From contig NZ_JAPZVN010000011.1 of NCBI RefSeq assembly GCF_027533845.1, positions 1 to 64,000 on the forward strand: a DNA stretch of 64,000 bases. The letters are read 5' to 3'. A program made the translations under genes and the position numbers. The stretch comes from Streptomyces sp. RPT161. GTDB taxonomy: Bacteria; Actinomycetota; Actinomycetes; Streptomycetales; Streptomycetaceae. Positions 19,436-28,158 of this stretch are shown piece by piece (position 1 is the stretch's first letter; every line of letters starts with the position of its first letter). The notes under the pieces are model-generated. The model worked only from the letters and a program-made list of their open reading frames with translations, was not told the origin of the DNA and made no database searches.

Positions 19436-19445
19436 CGATATATCG
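19436..19445. promoter_or_regulatory. CGATATATCG palindrome, candidate PadR operator
   Basis: A 10-bp A/T-centred palindrome lies about 94 bases before the padR gene and within the divergent region shared with phzF. Palindromes of this type are common operators of PadR autoregulators in actinobacteria; the assignment is inferred from position and sequence. Confidence 0.45.
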
Positions 19446-19538
19446 TTGAACCATCGCGACAGATCAATGAAGGATCTGCGAGCCTCGTGCGCGATCCGCG
19501 CACGTCGGCACACCCATCGACATGGAAGGAGCGCGACC

Positions 19539-20165
19539 ATGCGTTCCCACGGATACGGACACGGACACGGACGAGAGTGCCGCGGACCGGGCGGCGAGCG
19601 CCTCGCCCAGGGCGCGGAGGGCTTCGAGCAGCGGCGGGCGGCCTTCGGCCCGTTCGGGCCGCCGTTCGGCGGCGGCCCATGGGGGCATGGCCGAGGGCGC
19701 GGCGGCCCGCGCGGTCGGGCGCGGCGCGGTGATGTGCGGGCGTCGATCCTGGCGCTGCTCAGGGACCGGCCGATGCACGGCTACGAGATGATCCAGGAGA
19801 TCGGCGAGCGCAGCGGCGGCGCGTGGAAGCCGAGCCCCGGCTCGGTCTACCCCACGCTGCAACTCCTGGAGGACGAGGGCCTGATCGAGAGCGCGACCGA
19901 GGGCGGCAAGAAGCTGTTCACGCTCACCGACGCGGGCCGCGCCGAGGCCGAGGGCGGACCTGACGCGCCCTGGGAGGGGGCCGGACGGGGCGTCGACTGG
20001 GAGGCGATGAACGAGATCAGGCAGGCGGGCTTCGGCCTGGTCGAGGCATTCCGCCAGGTCTGGGCGACCGGTACCCCCGCCCAGCGGGAGAAGGCGATGG
20101 CGGTCGTCAACGACGCCCGCAAGAAGCTCTACCTGATCCTGGCCGACGAGCCCGCCGACCAGTAG
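19539..20165 (+). CDS. PadR family transcriptional regulator
   Basis: A 208-aa regulator. Residues 1-65 form a low-complexity Gly/Arg/His-rich leader. Then the PadR winged helix: RRGDVRASILALLRDRPMHGYEMIQEI and WKPSPGSVYPTLQLLEDEGLIE, ending in the wing GGKKLFTLTDAGRAE. A C-terminal helical dimerisation region follows. The His/Gly-rich leader is typical of many actinobacterial PadR proteins but might bind metal. ATG 19539 is preceded by GGAAGGA. No transporter is adjacent, so its target beyond itself is not evident. Confidence 0.9.
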   Translation: MRSHGYGHGHGRECRGPGGERLAQGAEGFEQRRAAFGPFGPPFGGGPWGHGRGRGGPRGRARRGDVRASILALLRDRPMHGYEMIQEIGERSGGAWKPSPGSVYPTLQLLEDEGLIESATEGGKKLFTLTDAGRAEAEGGPDAPWEGAGRGVDWEAMNEIRQAGFGLVEAFRQVWATGTPAQREKAMAVVNDARKKLYLILADEPADQ

Positions 20166-20222
20166 TCGAGGTTCCGCCGGGGTCCGGCACCACCGGTCAC
20201 CGCCGCGCGGGACAGCGGAACC

Positions 20223-20257
20223 GGCGGTCCTGGAGGGGCTACTCCACCAGGACCGCC
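20223..20257 (-). terminator. Hairpin overlapping the end of the SRPBCC gene
   Basis: An 11-bp perfect stem GGCGGTCCTGG / CCAGGACCGCC (20223-20233 with 20247-20257) spans the stop codon of the leftward gene, with an inner GGAG/CTCC pairing. It probably terminates converging transcription from padR as well. Confidence 0.6.
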
Positions 20258-20667
20258 AGTTCGCGCAGGCTCTCGTTCAGAGCGCCGGTCGCCGAGTCCT
20301 TGAGCCTGCCCGCCATCAACGACACCGCGGCGCCGGTGAAGCTGCCGTCGACGCGGACCGTCGTCTCGTCGGCGTCAGGGACGAGCTCGTACCGCATGGC
20401 GAGGCTGACGCCCATCGGCCCGGTGCCCGTGGTGCACAGCACTCGTTCGGGTATCAACTCGGCCACCGTCCAGGTGACTTCGGCGGGAAAGCCCATCAGC
20501 TTCATGTTCTCCACGTACACCGCGCCGACCGCCAGTGGATCCGGGCCGCCCTTGGGGAAGCCGCTGTGCGTGGCGTTCCACCGCCCGTACGCGGCGAAGT
20601 CGGTCAGCTGCCGCCAAACGCGTGCTGCCGGAGCCGCGATGCGGGCCTCCGCGGTGACCTCGGCCAT
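20239..20667 (-). CDS. SRPBCC (START-like) family protein
   Basis: A 142-aa protein of the polyketide-cyclase/dehydrase SRPBCC fold. It starts with the beta strand EVTAEARIAAPAARVWRQLTDF, followed by the small helices YGRWNATHSGF and the long C-terminal helix LKDSATGALNESLRELAVLVE. These hydrophobic-cavity proteins bind lipids or polyketides or act as Hsp90 co-chaperone-like proteins; no ligand can be assigned. ATG 20667 is preferred to GTG 20676 because AGGGTGG lies at a proper distance. Apparently monocistronic. Confidence 0.85.
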   Translation of the reverse strand: MAEVTAEARIAAPAARVWRQLTDFAAYGRWNATHSGFPKGGPDPLAVGAVYVENMKLMGFPAEVTWTVAELIPERVLCTTGTGPMGVSLAMRYELVPDADETTVRVDGSFTGAAVSLMAGRLKDSATGALNESLRELAVLVE

Positions 20668-20830
20668 GGTGACCACCCTGCGTCCCTCGGGTGCCGCGTG
20701 GCATCGCGGCAGCGGTGCCGCGGAACGTAGCCGCTCGGGTGCGAATACTCAATACTGATTGTCCGTCAGAAACGCGTGGTCCGCGGTGTGACAGGATCAA
20801 GGTGGCGAACCGGAGTCAGGAGGGCCGAGG

Positions 20831-21517
20831 GTGGAGTACGAAGCGCTGCGCGAACGGTTGCGCCGCACACCGGCGTTGGCCGCACCGCTCCCCGCGTTCG
20901 ACCCCCGGCAGGCGCCGCCGGAGCCCGGCCCGCTGTTCGCCGACTGGCTCACCGACGCCCTCGACGACGCCGTACCGGAACCGCATGTGATGACGCTCAG
21001 TACGGCCGACGCGGCCGGGCGCCCCTCGTCCCGCGTGCTGATGCTGCGCGGGTTCGAACTCGACGCGGGCGCACTGGACTTCGTCTTCGCCAGCGAGGCC
21101 GCCAGCCGCAAGGGCCGGGAGCTGACCGCCAACCCCCACGCGGCGCTGAACTGGTACTGGCCGCGGCACGGCCGCCAGATCCGGGCCACCGGACCGGTCA
21201 CGGCACTGGACCGGCAGGCCGCGCGCGAGGACTTCCTCGGCCGCAGCGAACCCTCCCGGGCCGCCGGGTTCACCGGCCTGATGAGCGCCGAACTCCCGGA
21301 CACCGACGCGTATTCGGCTTACCAGCGGGCCCGCGCCCACGCCCGCGAGATCGTCAGCGCGGACCCGCGGGCCGTACCGGACGGTCACACGGTCTATGTG
21401 CTGCGCGCCGACGAGGCCGAGTTCTTCCACGGCGACAGCGGCCCCGACCGGTTCCACCGCAGGCTGCGGTACGTGCGCGAGGGCGAGCGGTGGACGCGGC
21501 GCATGCTGTGGCCGTGA
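20831..21517 (+). CDS. Pyridoxamine 5'-phosphate oxidase-like flavoprotein (PdxH family)
   Basis: A 228-aa split-barrel flavoprotein that resembles PdxH along its whole length: MTLSTADAAGRPSSRVLML, SRKGRELTANPHAALNWYWP, RQIRATGPV and the C-terminal dimerisation segment EFFHGDSGPDRFHRRLRYV. The substrate-phosphate lysine of E. coli PdxH appears as arginine (VLMLRGF), while the C-terminal R-x-H pair is kept. It may make pyridoxal phosphate or oxidise a related compound. GTG 20831 has AGGAGG at about 20818-20823. It is the first of four split-barrel proteins within 9 kb. Confidence 0.83.
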   Translation: MEYEALRERLRRTPALAAPLPAFDPRQAPPEPGPLFADWLTDALDDAVPEPHVMTLSTADAAGRPSSRVLMLRGFELDAGALDFVFASEAASRKGRELTANPHAALNWYWPRHGRQIRATGPVTALDRQAAREDFLGRSEPSRAAGFTGLMSAELPDTDAYSAYQRARAHAREIVSADPRAVPDGHTVYVLRADEAEFFHGDSGPDRFHRRLRYVREGERWTRRMLWP

Positions 21518-21681
21518 TCGCCGTCGCGGCCCGGCTCGCCGCACCCGTGCCCTGACGGCGGCGCCGGTGAATCTCCTCCCTGAGGAGGAGGCGGCGGTCA
21601 TTCGTGCCCTTCTTGGGGTGGATGGGCAAATGCCTCCCGGCGTGGATGCTTCGGGCGCTATGTCCTGATGGGGTGAGAGTC

Positions 21682-22248
21682 GTGCACAGCGACACCCGTC
21701 CCGGAGAACCCACCAGCGCCAGAAGCGGACCGCAGTTGAGCGCGGAACTGCTGTCGGTGGTCTCCAGCGCGCGTCGGCGTGCCTCCCGGGACGGGGACCG
21801 CCAGGTAGACACGGCCCATCTGCTGCACTCCCTGCTGGAGTCCGACCCGAGGGCGCGCGAGGCGCTCGCCGCCGGCAGCGCCGACGGCACCGCGCGGGTC
21901 GCCCGGGTGCTGGCGTACCTGGTGCAGCGCACCATCGGTTACGGCATGCAGTGGCGCGGCACCGTCGAGGACTCCGGCGCCCTGCCGGTCCTGGCCAGGG
22001 ACGTCGCGCCAGGCTGCAGCCCGTCCGCCGTCGTCGCGCTGGACGAGGCCGGGCACCACGCGACGGCGCGCGGCGCTGCCGCCGCCGACGGCGTGGACCT
22101 GCTGGCCGCCCTCGCCGCCGACCCCGAGTGCCGGGCCGTGGAGGTGCTGCGGGCCGCCGGGTTCGACCCCGCCCGGCTGGCCGCCACCCTGCCCCGGCAC
22201 GGCACCGCGCTGGAGCACCTGGGTGAGGGGCCGACCCTGGCGGGCTGA
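21682..22248 (+). CDS. Clp N-terminal repeat domain protein (no ATPase)
   Basis: About 188 aa containing Clp_N-type repeats: LSAELLSVVSSARRRASRDGDRQVDTAHLLHSLLE and, later, SPSAVVALDEAGHHATARGAAAADGVDLLAALAADP. There is no AAA+ module, so it is a stand-alone adaptor-like protein. It could bind substrates or the ClpP1P2 machinery; that is inference. Starts GTG 21673 and 21682 are both possible; 21682 has GGGGTGAGA upstream. It is followed by an EamA transporter gene after 12 bases. Confidence 0.78.
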   Translation: MHSDTRPGEPTSARSGPQLSAELLSVVSSARRRASRDGDRQVDTAHLLHSLLESDPRAREALAAGSADGTARVARVLAYLVQRTIGYGMQWRGTVEDSGALPVLARDVAPGCSPSAVVALDEAGHHATARGAAAADGVDLLAALAADPECRAVEVLRAAGFDPARLAATLPRHGTALEHLGEGPTLAG

Positions 22249-22260
22249 CATGATGACCCG

Positions 22261-23256
22261 ATGGAAGGGATATCGGGGACGACGGCGCGCAGATCCGGCC
22301 TGCTGCCCGCGCTGACCTCGGCCGTCGCGTTCGGCGGTTCGGGCGTCGCGGCCAAGCCGCTGATCGAGGCCGGGCTGGCCCCGCTGCACGTGGTGTGGCT
22401 CCGGGCCGCCGGTGCCGCGGTGGTCATGCTCCCGGTGGCGCTGCGCCACCGGGACGTGCTGCGCCGCCGCCCCGGATTGCTCGTCGGTTACGGCCTGTTG
22501 GCCGTCGCCGGGGTACAGGCCTGCTACTTCGCCGCGCTCTCCCGGATTCCGGTAGGGGTCGCACTGCTCGTGGAGTACCTGGCGCCCGCGCTGGTGCTGG
22601 GCTGGGTGCGGTTCGTCCAGCGGCGGTCGGTGAGCAGGTCGGCGGCGATCGGCGTGGTACTGGCCGTGCTGGGCCTGGGCGCGGTGGTCGAGGTGTGGCA
22701 CGGGCTGAGCTTCGACCCGCTCGGACTGCTGCTCGCGCTCGGCGCCGCGTGCTGCCAGGTGGGCTACTTCATCCTCTCCGACCACGGCAGCGAAGGGGAC
22801 GACCCGGTCGACCCGCTGGCGGTCATCGCCTACGGGTTGCTGATCGGCGCCGTGCTGCTCACCGTGGTCGCCAGGCCCTGGGAGATGCACTGGCGGGTGC
22901 TGGCCAGCCAGGCGGCGCTCGGCGACAAGTCGGTGCCCGCGATCCTGCTGCTGGCGTGGCTGGTGCTGGTCGCCACCGTGGTCGCCTATCTGACCGGAGT
23001 GCTGTCCATCCGCCGGCTGTCCCCGCAGGTCGCGGGCGTGGTGGCCTGCCTGGAGGCGGTGATCGCGACGGTACTGGCCTGGTTCCTGCTCGGCGAGAAG
23101 CTGGGTGGTTGGCAACTGGCCGGTGGCGCCGCGGTGTTGGCCGGTGCGTTCATCGCCCAGACGGCCACACCGAAGGCCGCGACCGATGCCGTCGCCGGAT
23201 CGCTGGCGGATCCGGCCCAGGACAAGGGGTTGTCCGACACCACGAGCCACGCCTAG
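22261..23256 (+). CDS. EamA family transporter (10-helix drug/metabolite exporter), copy 1
   Basis: A 331-aa membrane protein with ten predicted helices in two EamA repeats. The first repeat ends near ALSRIPVGVALLVEYLAPALVLGWVRF, the second near LSPQVAGVVACLEAVIATVLAWFLLGEKLGGWQLAGGAAVLAGAFIAQT, which is the typical family ending. Substrates of EamA/DMT proteins include amino acids, nucleosides and pyridoxal-type compounds. It directly follows the Clp_N gene and may be co-transcribed. Two further EamA proteins lie within 6 kb. Confidence 0.9.
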   Translation: MEGISGTTARRSGLLPALTSAVAFGGSGVAAKPLIEAGLAPLHVVWLRAAGAAVVMLPVALRHRDVLRRRPGLLVGYGLLAVAGVQACYFAALSRIPVGVALLVEYLAPALVLGWVRFVQRRSVSRSAAIGVVLAVLGLGAVVEVWHGLSFDPLGLLLALGAACCQVGYFILSDHGSEGDDPVDPLAVIAYGLLIGAVLLTVVARPWEMHWRVLASQAALGDKSVPAILLLAWLVLVATVVAYLTGVLSIRRLSPQVAGVVACLEAVIATVLAWFLLGEKLGGWQLAGGAAVLAGAFIAQTATPKAATDAVAGSLADPAQDKGLSDTTSHA

Positions 23257-23417
23257 GGTGGCGATCATGCACCAGACAGTTCTCCCGCCTCCCGCCGCCT
23301 AGCGCGGGTGGCGAAGCCACGGAAGACCGGCTCGGGGTCACGGACCTGACCGAGCGGGTCGTCGCCGCCCGCACCCGGGATCACGCGACCACCTGACTCT
23401 TCCGTTGGAGAACGCCC

Positions 23418-24428
23418 GTGTCACGCATGTCCGGCCGGACTGCCGGCCGTCCCCTGCCCGTCGGGCGGGGCCTGCTCTACGTCGCCTTCGCCGCCACCGC
23501 CTGGGGAACCGCGGGCGCGGCGGCCGCCCTGCTCTACCGGGTCGGCGACTTCGGCCCCATCACCCTGTCCTTCTGGCGCTACGTCGGCGGCCTGGCGCTG
23601 CTGCTCCCGGTGCGGGCCATCGGCCGCCGTGGTCGTCCGGCGGCCGGCCCGGTCGCCGAGCCGCGCCGCAGGGTTGTCCGCCGCATCCTGGTCACCGGTG
23701 TCGGGCTGACCGTCTTCCAGAGCGCGTACTTCGCCTCCGTCCAGTCCACCGGACTCGCCGTCGGCACGGTGGTCACGCTGGGCGCGAGCCCCGTACTGGT
23801 CGCGCTCGGCGCCCGGCTCACCATGGGCGAACGGCTCGGCAGGGCCGGGGCGTTGGCGGTGCTCGGCGCCTTCGCGGGGCTGGCCGTGCTGCTGCTCGCC
23901 GACGACGGCGGCGCATCCGGCGCGGTGCGTCCGGCGGGCGTGGGCTGGGCGCTGCTGTCGGCCGCGGGCTACGCCTGCATCACGCTCCACACCCGTTGGA
24001 CCGCCAGGCGGGGCGGCGGCACCGATCCACTGACGACCACGATGTGGGCGTTCGCCGTCGGCGCCGTCTGCCTGCTGCCGCTCGCGGCCATGGACGGCCT
24101 GTGGCCGCAGGTGCACGACGTCGGCCGCGCGCTGTCACTGCTCGGCTATCTCGCCTCGGTGCCCACGGCACTCGCCTACGCGCTGTACTTCGCGGGCGCG
24201 GCGGTGGTGCGGGCGGCCACCGCCTCGGTATTCACCCTGATCGAACCGGTGGCCGCCGGAGTGCTCGCCGTCGTACTGCTCGGTGAACGCCTCACGGTGT
24301 CAACGGTGTCGGGCACCGTGATCCTGATCGGCGCGGTGACCGCCCTGGCCATAGCCGAAACCCGAGGCGCCCGCACCGAGTGGGCGGTACACCGGGCCGC
24401 CCGCGAGGAGGAGGCGGTCAGCTCCTAG
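23418..24428 (+). CDS. EamA family transporter, copy 2
   Basis: A 336-aa ten-helix DMT exporter with [55 protein letters not shown] and the C-terminal [43 protein letters not shown] 23418 is preceded by GGAG at 23407. It lies 161 bases after copy 1 in the same direction. Its end overlaps the stop of the converging PaiB-like gene by 11 bases. The substrate is unknown. Confidence 0.9.
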   Translation: MSRMSGRTAGRPLPVGRGLLYVAFAATAWGTAGAAAALLYRVGDFGPITLSFWRYVGGLALLLPVRAIGRRGRPAAGPVAEPRRRVVRRILVTGVGLTVFQSAYFASVQSTGLAVGTVVTLGASPVLVALGARLTMGERLGRAGALAVLGAFAGLAVLLLADDGGASGAVRPAGVGWALLSAAGYACITLHTRWTARRGGGTDPLTTTMWAFAVGAVCLLPLAAMDGLWPQVHDVGRALSLLGYLASVPTALAYALYFAGAAVVRAATASVFTLIEPVAAGVLAVVLLGERLTVSTVSGTVILIGAVTALAIAETRGARTEWAVHRAAREEEAVSS

Positions 24429-25068
24429 CCTCCGGGGGCGCCGCGAGGCGGCGCAGCTGGTGTTCGCGGGCCGCCGCGTCATGGCCGGTGGCCCGCCGCG
24501 CCAGCAGACCGGTGACCCGCTGCTGCATGGCACGCGGCTTGTTGCCGCCGTACTTGAACTTGGCCCGGACATCGGCGACTTCGAGCCGCAGCCCGCGGAT
24601 CCCGGGCAGCATCCGGCCGAACGGCGGCTGTCCCGGCGCGACCTCGGCGTAGTCGCCGTCCGGCTGGAAGTGCGCCAACTGCCGGTGCAGCAGCTCGGCC
24701 TTCAGTTGTGCGTCGTCCACGATGTGGGCGACGCACAGCAGCTGTACGGCCGCGTAGAAGCTGGTGGGGGTGCCGTGCTCGGGCGGCGCGCCGTCCGGGG
24801 CGTGCCAGGGGCCGGGGACGAACACGTAGTCGTCGACCACGCTCAGCGTGACGCGCGGGGCGGCCTCCAGCGCGGCCCAGATCGGATTGGGCCGGGCCAG
24901 ATGCGTGACGACCTCGGCACGCTCGGGGTCGTAGGCGAAGTGCAGCGGCTGGACGAACGGCGGCTCGCCGTCGAGACCGTTGACCGCGAGCTGGCCGAAG
25001 TCGTGGGTGCCGAGCCAGTGCCGCCACTCGTCGTCGCCGAGGGCCGCGTCCCAGGGGTGGATCAGCAT
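24418..25068 (-). CDS. FMN-binding negative transcriptional regulator (PaiB family)
   Basis: A 216-aa split-barrel protein of the PaiB family: [19 protein letters not shown] at the N-terminus, [29 protein letters not shown] in the flavin barrel, and the diagnostic [26 protein letters not shown] near the C-terminus. Bacillus PaiB is linked to repression of sporulation and degradative enzyme genes, while many homologues probably act as flavin or heme-binding enzymes. Its start overlaps the stop of the upstream split-barrel gene by 7 bases, so the pair is co-translated. Confidence 0.9.
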   Translation of the reverse strand: MLIHPWDAALGDDEWRHWLGTHDFGQLAVNGLDGEPPFVQPLHFAYDPERAEVVTHLARPNPIWAALEAAPRVTLSVVDDYVFVPGPWHAPDGAPPEHGTPTSFYAAVQLLCVAHIVDDAQLKAELLHRQLAHFQPDGDYAEVAPGQPPFGRMLPGIRGLRLEVADVRAKFKYGGNKPRAMQQRVTGLLARRATGHDAAAREHQLRRLAAPPEARS

Positions 25069-25736
25069 CGACTCTCCTGGCGGGCTCCGAGGTACGTGGG
25101 CACGGCGATCGACGGGTCCAGGTCATCGGCCGGGATCGGCGGCCCGTAGCCACGGGTGACCGGCAGGACACCGCTCCAGTGCGGCAGTTCCAGGTCCGCG
25201 TCGTCGTCGTTGGGACCGCCGGTGCGGATCTTGGCCGAGACCTCGGCCAGGTCCAGGCGGATGACGGCGGTGGCGGCCAGCTCCCTGGCGTTGGCGCGCC
25301 GCGAGTCGTCGGCGCGGCCCGGCACGATGTGGTCGACCAGCGCGTCCAGCGCCTCGGCGCGCTCGGCCGGGTCGGTCACCTGGTGGGCGATGCCGTGCAC
25401 CACCACCGATCGGTAGTTGATCGAGTGGTGGAACGCCGAGCGGGCCAGCACGATCCCGTCCACATGCGTGACCGTGAGGCAGACCGGCAGACCCCCGTCC
25501 TGCCGGGCGCCGCGCAGCGCGGGGGAGCCGGTGGAACCGTGTGCGTAGAGACGCTCACCGACCCGCGCGTAGAGGGTGGGCAGCACCACGGGCGCGCCGT
25601 CGCGCACGAAGCCCAGGTGGCAGATGTAGCCCTCGTCCAGTATCGAGTGCACGGTCTCCCGGTCCCAGGAACCGCGCTCCGGTGAGCGGGTGGGCACCGT
25701 GCGCTCGGTGCGCGGGTACGAGGTGGTGGCCGCCAT
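25062..25736 (-). CDS. Pyridoxamine 5'-phosphate oxidase family protein (NimA-like)
   Basis: A 224-aa split-barrel flavin-binding protein of the nitroimidazole-resistance-like subgroup. Conserved stretches are VHSILDEGYICHLGFVRDGAPVVLPTLYAR, YAHGSTGSPALR and LARSAFHHSINYRSVVVHG. The ribosome-binding site AAAGGAGG is excellent. It is divergent from a MocR regulator with a 12-bp palindrome between them, and overlaps the downstream paiB-like gene, giving a two-gene operon likely controlled by that regulator. The reaction is unknown; flavin or heme-degradation chemistry is typical of relatives. Confidence 0.87.
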   Translation of the reverse strand: MAATTSYPRTERTVPTRSPERGSWDRETVHSILDEGYICHLGFVRDGAPVVLPTLYARVGERLYAHGSTGSPALRGARQDGGLPVCLTVTHVDGIVLARSAFHHSINYRSVVVHGIAHQVTDPAERAEALDALVDHIVPGRADDSRRANARELAATAVIRLDLAEVSAKIRTGGPNDDDADLELPHWSGVLPVTRGYGPPIPADDLDPSIAVPTYLGARQESRC

Positions 25737-25748
25737 CGCATCCTCCTT

Positions 25749-25766
25749 TGCACTAGTGCATAATGT
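25749..25766. promoter_or_regulatory. MocR operator-like palindrome with overlapping promoter
   Basis: TGCACTAGTGCA (25749-25760) is a perfect 12-bp palindrome directly followed by TAATGT (25761-25766), a -10 element five bases before the GTG of the MocR gene. The palindrome also lies at the promoter of the divergent split-barrel operon. This suits repression or activation of both sides by the MocR product. Confidence 0.55.
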
Positions 25767-25771
25767 AGTTT

Positions 25772-27103
25772 GTGCTAGGAGAGTATCGGATCACTGGGCG
25801 GCGCGCTACGGAGATCGCCGCCGACGTCGAACGTGCCATCGGCGACGGGGAGTTGCAGCCCGGCCAGGCGCTGCCGCCGCTGCGGGAACTCGCCGGGCGG
25901 TTGAGGGTGAACCCGAACACGGTCGCCGCCGCGTACCGGCTGCTGCGCGACCGGGGGGTCATCGAGACCGCGGGCCGGCGCGGCAGCCGGGTACGGCACC
26001 GCCCGGCCAGCACACCACGCGAGGAACTCGGCGTGGTGGTGCCGCCCGGCGCCCGCGACCTGTCCAGCGGCAACCCCGACCCGGCGCTGCTGCCCCCGCT
26101 GGACGACGCGCTCGCCGCCGCGGCGAAGGCGAACGCCGAGCATCCCATGCTGTACGGAATGCCGGGCGTCAACCCGGAGTTGGCAGCGCTCGCCCGTGCC
26201 GGATTCGACACCGACGGTGTGCCGGACGGTCCGGTCACCGTCACCTCCGGCTCCCTCGACGCCATCGAGCGGGTACTGGGAGCCCATCTACGGCCCGGTG
26301 ACGCGGTCGCGGTCGAGGACCCCGGCTGGGGCGGCCTGCTCGACCTGATCCCGGCGCTCGGACTGCGGACCGTACCGGTGGCCGTGGACGACGACGGACC
26401 GCTGCCTGGCGGTGTGGAGCGGGCGCTGCGCTCCGGCGCCCGGGCGCTGATCGTCACCGACCGGGCGCAGAACCCCACCGGCGCGGCCGTCACCGAGACC
26501 CGTGCCCACGCACTGCGGGAGGTCCTCGCCGCCCATCCCGACGTACTGCTCATCGAGGACGACCACGGCCACGCCATCGTCGACCTGCCGCTGCATCCGC
26601 TGGGCGGCAGCACCCGGCACTGGGTCGTCGTCCGGTCCGCCGCCAAGGCGTACGGCCCCGATCTGCGGATCGCCGTGCTCACCGGCGACCCGACCACCGT
26701 CGACCGGGTGCAGGGCAGGTACCGGCTCGCCGCGGGCTGGGTCAGCCAGCTGCTGCAGAGCGCCCTGCTGCACCTGTGGCGGACCGGCGCGGTGGACCCC
26801 GCGGCGGTCGCGGCCTCGTACGGACGGCGGCGGGACGCGCTGGTCGCCGCGCTGGCCGAACGAGGGGTGGCCAGCCATGGGCGCAGCGGAATGAACGTGT
26901 GGGTCCCGGTGCCCGACGAGACGGGGGCGATGCTGCGGCTCCAGCAGAGCGGCTGGGTGGCCGCTCCGGGCGCCCGGCACCGACTGGCCTCCCGGCCGGG
27001 GGTACGGGTGACGGTCTCACCGCTGGCCCTGGGCGAGGTCGACGCCGTGGCCGAGGCGGTGGCGCTGGCGGCGCGGCCCGGCGGGGGACTGCGGTACGGG
27101 TGA
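25772..27103 (+). CDS. MocR/PdxR-type GntR-aminotransferase regulator
   Basis: A 443-aa fusion of a GntR winged helix (residues 10-75: ITGRRATEIAADVERAIGDGELQPGQALPPLRELAGRLRVNPNTV) and a fold-type I aminotransferase domain (about 105-440). The cofactor lysine is in RSAAKAYGPDLR, and other PLP-binding elements TSGSLDAIERV, NPTGAAV and EDDHGHAI are present. MocR proteins sense PLP or amino-compound adducts and often control vitamin B6 or GABA genes. The GTG start appears leaderless, with a -10 element five bases upstream. Divergence from a split-barrel flavoprotein operon supports local control of that operon. Confidence 0.92.
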   Translation: MLGEYRITGRRATEIAADVERAIGDGELQPGQALPPLRELAGRLRVNPNTVAAAYRLLRDRGVIETAGRRGSRVRHRPASTPREELGVVVPPGARDLSSGNPDPALLPPLDDALAAAAKANAEHPMLYGMPGVNPELAALARAGFDTDGVPDGPVTVTSGSLDAIERVLGAHLRPGDAVAVEDPGWGGLLDLIPALGLRTVPVAVDDDGPLPGGVERALRSGARALIVTDRAQNPTGAAVTETRAHALREVLAAHPDVLLIEDDHGHAIVDLPLHPLGGSTRHWVVVRSAAKAYGPDLRIAVLTGDPTTVDRVQGRYRLAAGWVSQLLQSALLHLWRTGAVDPAAVAASYGRRRDALVAALAERGVASHGRSGMNVWVPVPDETGAMLRLQQSGWVAAPGARHRLASRPGVRVTVSPLALGEVDAVAEAVALAARPGGGLRYG

Positions 27104-27114
27104 CGGTGTGCCGC

Positions 27115-28083
27115 TCAGCGTGACCGGGTCTGGGTCAGGGCCGCGCCCATCAGCACGATCACCGCGCCCACCGGCTCGTTCCACGTGAGGTGTTCGCCCA
27201 GCACGAAGACACCGGCCGTCGTGGCGACCACGGGGACCAGATAGGTGACCATGGTCGCGATGGTCGGGCCGGCCTCCTGCACGAGCCCGTACTGCACCAG
27301 GAACGCCAGGCCGGTGCCCAGCGCGCCGAGCGCCACCACCGAGAGCACCGAGGCGATCGGGAACGAGCTGGGCGGCGAGGTGAACAGCGGTGTGACCACG
27401 GCCAGTTGGAGGGTGCCCAGGGCCAGCTGCCCGGCGGACAGTGACAGACTGGACTCGCCGGTGTTGGCGAGCGTACGGCGCACGTAGATCCAGCCGACCG
27501 CGTAGCTGGCCGAGGCGATCAGCGCGAGCGAGGTGCCCAGCGGGTCCTGCCCGGAGAAGCCCTGCCACGCGCCGAGCACCGTCAGCACGCCGGCGAAGCC
27601 CAGCCCGACCCCGGCCAAGCGGCGCCGGGTCGGCCGGTCCTCGGCGAGCGCGACCACCGACAGCAGCATGCTGAACAGGGGGGTGGTGGCGTTGCAGATG
27701 CCCGCCAGGGTCGACGGAATGGTCAACTCCGCGTAGGCGAACAGGGAGAACGGCAGGGCGTTGAGCAGGAAGGCGGCCACCAGCAGATGGCCCCACACCC
27801 GCCCGGCGCGCGGCAGCCGCTGGCGCTTGACGGCCAGCACGGTGACCAGCACCGCCGTTCCGAAGACCATCCGGCCCAGGGTGACCTGGAGCGGGGCGAA
27901 CGCCTCCGTGCCCACCTTGATGAACAGGAAGCTGAACCCCCAGATGAGCGCCAGCGCGAGGAACCGGATCCGCCAGTCCACCGCACGGCGGCGCGGGGCG
28001 GGGTCACTCACAGGGGAGGCGGCGGTGGGGGAGCCGGAAGCGGGCGAGGCGGAGGTGGCGGCGGAACTCGTGGTGGCGCTCAT
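27115..28083 (-). CDS. EamA family transporter, copy 3
   Basis: A 322-aa ten-helix DMT protein. After a Ser/Ala-rich tail of about 35 residues, the first helix reads FLALALIWGFSFLFIKVG; the central FAYAELTIPSTLAGICNATTPLFSMLLSV and the final PTIATMVTYLVPVVATTAGVFVLGEHLTWNEPVGAVIVLMGAAL are family-typical. It is divergently paired with a LysR regulator, the classic arrangement for a regulator-controlled exporter. It ends 12 bases from the MocR stop, convergently. Confidence 0.9.
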   Translation of the reverse strand: MSATTSSAATSASPASGSPTAASPVSDPAPRRRAVDWRIRFLALALIWGFSFLFIKVGTEAFAPLQVTLGRMVFGTAVLVTVLAVKRQRLPRAGRVWGHLLVAAFLLNALPFSLFAYAELTIPSTLAGICNATTPLFSMLLSVVALAEDRPTRRRLAGVGLGFAGVLTVLGAWQGFSGQDPLGTSLALIASASYAVGWIYVRRTLANTGESSLSLSAGQLALGTLQLAVVTPLFTSPPSSFPIASVLSVVALGALGTGLAFLVQYGLVQEAGPTIATMVTYLVPVVATTAGVFVLGEHLTWNEPVGAVIVLMGAALTQTRSR

Positions 28084-28120
28084 GGCAAGCAGGATGCCGG
28101 GAGGTCATCTCTTAGGACAA

Positions 28121-28151
28121 GTGAGTTTTCGTGAGAATGATGGCGTAGTGT
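28121..28151. promoter_or_regulatory. LysR/EamA divergent control region
   Basis: Two GTGAG direct repeats start exactly 10 bases apart (28121 and 28131), one helical turn, in the 75-bp spacer. TAGTGT (28146-28151) lies 7 bases before the LysR ATG, suggesting a leaderless transcript. The repeats are a candidate LysR site. Confidence 0.4.
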
Positions 28152-28158
28152 TTCTTAT

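Noticed and set aside
21573-21590. CTCCTCC-CTGA-GGAGGAG hairpin before the Clp_N gene as a regulatory switch
   Set aside because: The stem is only 7 bp and too far from the chosen start to sequester its ribosome-binding site; no supporting context.
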